This document shows, in pieces, positions 61,203 to 64,000 of a stretch of DNA of 64,000 bases (positions are counted from its first letter, which is position 1; each line of letters starts with the position of its first letter). Below the pieces are notes generated by a model. The model worked only from the letters and a program-made list of their open reading frames with translations, did not search any database and was not told the DNA's origin. A program made the position numbers and the translations under genes. This DNA comes from Bursaphelenchus xylophilus (Eukaryota; Nematoda; Chromadorea; Rhabditida; Aphelenchoididae): contig CAJFCV020000004.1 in assembly GCA_904066235.2 (NCBI GenBank), positions 7,440,001 through 7,504,000 of the forward strand, written 5' to 3'.

Positions 61203-62942
61203 CTAAACACCTGCAAACAATCGTACATGTAAAATCGCTTTAAAAGCAGGCAGTGGTTTGAATGCCGCAGCCACATCCACACCCTTTGCAACTTCCTTGG
61301 CGATGTTCTCCTTGGCCATATTATTAGCCAAAATTTTCGTTGGTCTATCTTCTAGCCCCAAGGCAGCTTCAGCTTGCCGAGCGCGAATCCTGAGTTCGTC
61401 ATTTTCTTCGTTGAGATCTTTGATTTGTTTCTTCAGAAATTGAATCTCCTTTTCTTGATCTGAATTGGTTTTGATTAAGGTCCCGTTCTCAACGATCCGT
61501 CGTTCCAGCCGAGCTGTATTCTCTTTGTTCTAAATCGAGTACAGATAAACCTCAAGTCTATACGAATGATTATAAAACCAATTAAGAACCTACAATCTCA
61601 TGAAATTGTTTTATCATCCTTCTGGCCTCTTTAATCTCCGCTTTCAGATCCTTATTCTCTTGGACAAGCGGCTCTAAATGTCTGAGTCTACTTTGTAATC
61701 GATCAATCTGTAAAATAAACTCTTTTCCTCATAGCGATCGTTATCTTATATTACTCAAAACACGTTTGTGACATTCTAGTCTTCAATAAGTAATATCGAG
61801 GAAAAATACACTTATAATGAATGAATACTACTTACCTCATCTTCCAAACTCTCTAACTCGGCCTTTAAGTCCAACATTTCTTCGCTCTGCTCGTCCAATG
61901 CGGCATTACTTCGATCTCGCTCGCCCTGAGCCATCTAAAACAAGATAAATTTTATAGAACCAAATTTTAAAAACCAGAAGGTCAATGACCTAAGAGCGGT
62001 GCCATTAATGTCCCAATGAAAAATTTCAAAAAGTCCATCTAAGAAACATTCTCCTACTTCAACATCAGTTCTGAGTATTGTCACTTCATGTTCAAGATCG
62101 CTGGTCTTTGCCTGCAGTTCGTCAACATTTTCCTGCAGTTGTGATGACCGTTCTGCTTCGCTCTCTAATTGTTTCTTCATATCGTCCCTTTCATTTTCCA
62201 AAGTAAACACAAGTTGGTCCAATCGCCTTTGTTTATCCTAAAATTTGGATTGAAAAGTTAGTCAAGCTCTTACTTACTTTTAGTATCCGATTGTTCGATA
62301 AGAGATGTTCAATTAGTTCAGTACCCGTTACAATTGGCAATTTGACGGCAAGATCGGTTACCCGACGGCAGGAAACCTGTAATGCTGTGTTATGAGAGAC
62401 TGGTCTCTAGTAGAAGATAGAAACCCTTGTGTTTTAGTGATGGGATCTTACAAAAAATTCTCCAAAGACATTCAAAAAATTAATTTAGAAGTCTTACCTT
62501 TCTAACAAAGTCCAACCGACAATACCTTGTGTCATTATCGACCGAACAATGCGCGATTTCTAGAACGACTTCCCGATCCAAAGCTTCGTTTAGTAAATCG
62601 ACTATAACCGATCCGAATCCATCAAATTTAAGATGTTTATCAAGACCCTGCTCTGTTTTCATCTGCGAAAAGTCGACGGCGGTGATTCGGCGTTTACATA
62701 GGAAGGAATCATCGTTCGGATCAGAAAGCTCGATTGTAAGCATCTAAAGTTACCATAAAGTATGCTTTCATTGACTTTTCCAGGCGATATATTTTGCAAA
62801 ATTCTAGATTTACCGTTTCTCGTTGCCCCTCAACAGTCTCTACACGTATACGATGAACTTTTTGTGTTAGAATCGAGGTAGACGGACCAATCTGATTATT
62901 GTGATGTTGAATTCGGACCTCCTGATCAAATAAGACCGTCAT
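61203..62942 (-). CDS. sas-6: Centriole cartwheel protein SAS-6
   Basis: Builds the cartwheel that sets up ninefold centriole symmetry. Seven exons, 62942-62814, 62743-62498, 62376-62278, 62237-62058, 61934-61836, 61707-61594 and 61529-61203, give 397 residues, shorter than C. elegans SAS-6. Residues 1-157 fit the N-terminal head domain: TVLFDQEVRI, LTIELSDPNDDSFLCKRRI, a DFVRKVSCRRVTDLAVKLP segment matching the PISA region. Residues about 158-360 are an almost unbroken heptad coiled coil, needed for dimerisation. The ATG at 62942 is preceded by TTCCCTTGCAG, one base before it, which looks like a trans-splice acceptor. The C-terminal tail is short; a GTACGA inside the last exon could be an alternative donor. 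The head domain is diverged, so the family call rests on the pattern rather than on strong identity. Confidence 0.72.
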
Positions 62943-63521
62943 TCTGCAAGGGAAATTTTCCAAATTGCCCAAAAAACCGCAAATTCAAGTATCAGGCAAT
63001 AAACCTTCCGCAATCACACAAGAACTCCACTCGCCGCATAAATCACCATATATAAACCTCCGCACACGAGTACCAATACACCTAATGCCTGTAAATGGTT
63101 TATCCACTTGAAAATCAACTAAAATTTTACAGAAGGCCATTTCGACGGCAGGAAAGGCCTGAAGAGAGGAGACATGATATAACCGCGATCCTCTCTCTAG
63201 TATTATTTTTTATTCCAACAGTGAATTGATGAAAAAAGCAAGAGGGGTTGGTTTTCCGAAAGAGTTATTGTATATAACAAACAATTAGGTTGGGAAAAGG
63301 TACTGAAAGCACCAGGAAGGTGCTGTAGTGGGGGGAACTGATGGAATATGATCTCAATACAAAGATTTGAGGGTCAGAAGTGTATTAATTAGATGGAGAA
63401 CAAAGAAGAGAACATTCAAGTTGCGGGTCAAAGATGGGAAACGGATTATTGTAACAACAAAATGGATCTACAGATCATTGTGAATATGGTGGACTTGACC
63501 CGTGGAGATTGGTGAACTCCT
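62943..63521. other. Intergenic region between SAS-6 and Ran
   Basis: This holds the SAS-6 upstream region and the 3' UTR of Ran, which is transcribed toward it. A TTTATT near 63209 (AATAAA on the minus strand) may be the Ran polyadenylation signal. No gene is seen. Confidence 0.45.
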
Positions 63522-64000
63522 TTACAGATCGTCGTCGTCATCGGGGAGCTCGGCGTTGGCAGCGTCTTCCACCTCCTTCTCGTACTGTTTCACCATCGCT
63601 GGGTCCATCTGGATCTCTGGTGGGGCCAGGGCGGGCATAGCGACGAATTCGAGGTTTGGATCTCCAACCAACTTTCGGGCTAGGTACAGGAAGGGCTTCT
63701 CGAAGTTGTAGTTGGACTTTGCGGAGATGTCGTAGTACTAAAAGGATCAAAGCTAATATGGCAACCTCTCAAAAATTGTGTTCAAGCTTACGGAACGGAA
63801 AACAATAGTTCCACCGCGCCAAAAAAATCAAGACTTTCTACCATACCTGTAAGTTCTTCTTTCGGTGGAAGGTGATGCTCTTGGCTTTGACTTTCCTGTC
63901 CTTCACGTCAACTTTGTTTCCAACCAATACCATGGGAATATTCTCGCAGACACGGACCAAGTCTCTGTGCCAGTTGGGGACGTTCTTGTAGGTTACACGG
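63522..64000 (-). CDS. ran: Ran GTPase, C-terminal part (5' end outside window)
   Basis: Small GTPase that drives nuclear transport and spindle assembly. Two exons are visible, 64000-63847 and 63737-63522, and the gene continues off the right edge. The first gives [20 protein letters not shown], then the NKVD guanine-specificity motif ([14 protein letters not shown]) and [13 protein letters not shown]. The second begins [16 protein letters not shown], containing the SAK motif, and ends ELPDDDDDL, the acidic Ran tail that contacts importin-like receptors. All diagnostic residues are conserved. Conservation with other animal Ran proteins is very high, so the call is firm. Confidence 0.97.

Noticed and set aside
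1..64000. tRNA genes, rRNA genes or CRISPR arrays
   Set aside because: No cloverleaf-like B-box with matching acceptor stem, no rRNA-like sequence and no spaced repeats were seen by eye; a tRNA scan would be needed to exclude a missed tRNA.

Overview
The window looks like a stretch of a nematode nuclear genome. Genes are compact and intron-rich. Most introns are 40-110 bp with GTAAGT-like donors and TTTCAG or TTTTAG acceptors. The gene set is metazoan: intersectin, a ONECUT homeobox gene, SAS-6, Ran, PIG-B, SOSS-B and a sphingolipid desaturase. Tandem aspartic proteases and tandem LIPL-type lipases fit a worm. Possible trans-splice acceptors sit just before two start codons (SAS-6, desaturase). 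I cannot name the species. I see no tRNA, rRNA, CRISPR or prokaryotic genes. Exon models below were built by hand; in nearly all, every splice phase closes.

Layout. 1-14691 (minus): the 5' and central part of a giant secreted mosaic protein, SVEP1-like, at least 3143 residues, cut by the window's left edge. A four-TM membrane protein gene lies nested on the other strand inside its 3.4-kb intron. 14692-16538: spacer with a small MITE-like inverted repeat. 16539-19671 (plus): an ankyrin-repeat protein, then two unrecognised genes that overlap by 4 bp. 19672-22731: gene-free. 22732-27407 (plus): a ONECUT transcription factor. 28314-34277 (minus): intersectin, including a DH-PH-C2 'long' tail. 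34725-35723 (plus): a doubtful micro-gene and a clarin/claudin-like four-TM protein. 35783-37692 (minus): GPI mannosyltransferase III. 37990-38555 (plus): SOSS-B single-strand DNA binding protein. 39372-43016 (plus): an intact aspartic protease followed by a paralogue with both catalytic motifs broken. 43283-47542 (minus): two tandem lipases. 48-57 kb: sparse, with a basic zinc-binding-like protein, a Tyr-rich secreted protein, a small secreted peptide and several inverted-repeat elements. 58124-59411 (minus): dihydroceramide desaturase with a hAT-like MITE just upstream. 61203-62942 (minus): SAS-6. 63522-64000 (minus): the C-terminal part of Ran, cut by the right edge.

The neighbours do not form one pathway; this is an ordinary mixed gene neighbourhood. 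The most notable points are the intersectin stop-or-splice switch between short and long forms, the 4-bp ATGA overlap of two unknown genes, the degenerate aspartic protease, the half-homogenised lipase pair, and the hAT-like MITE beside the desaturase start.
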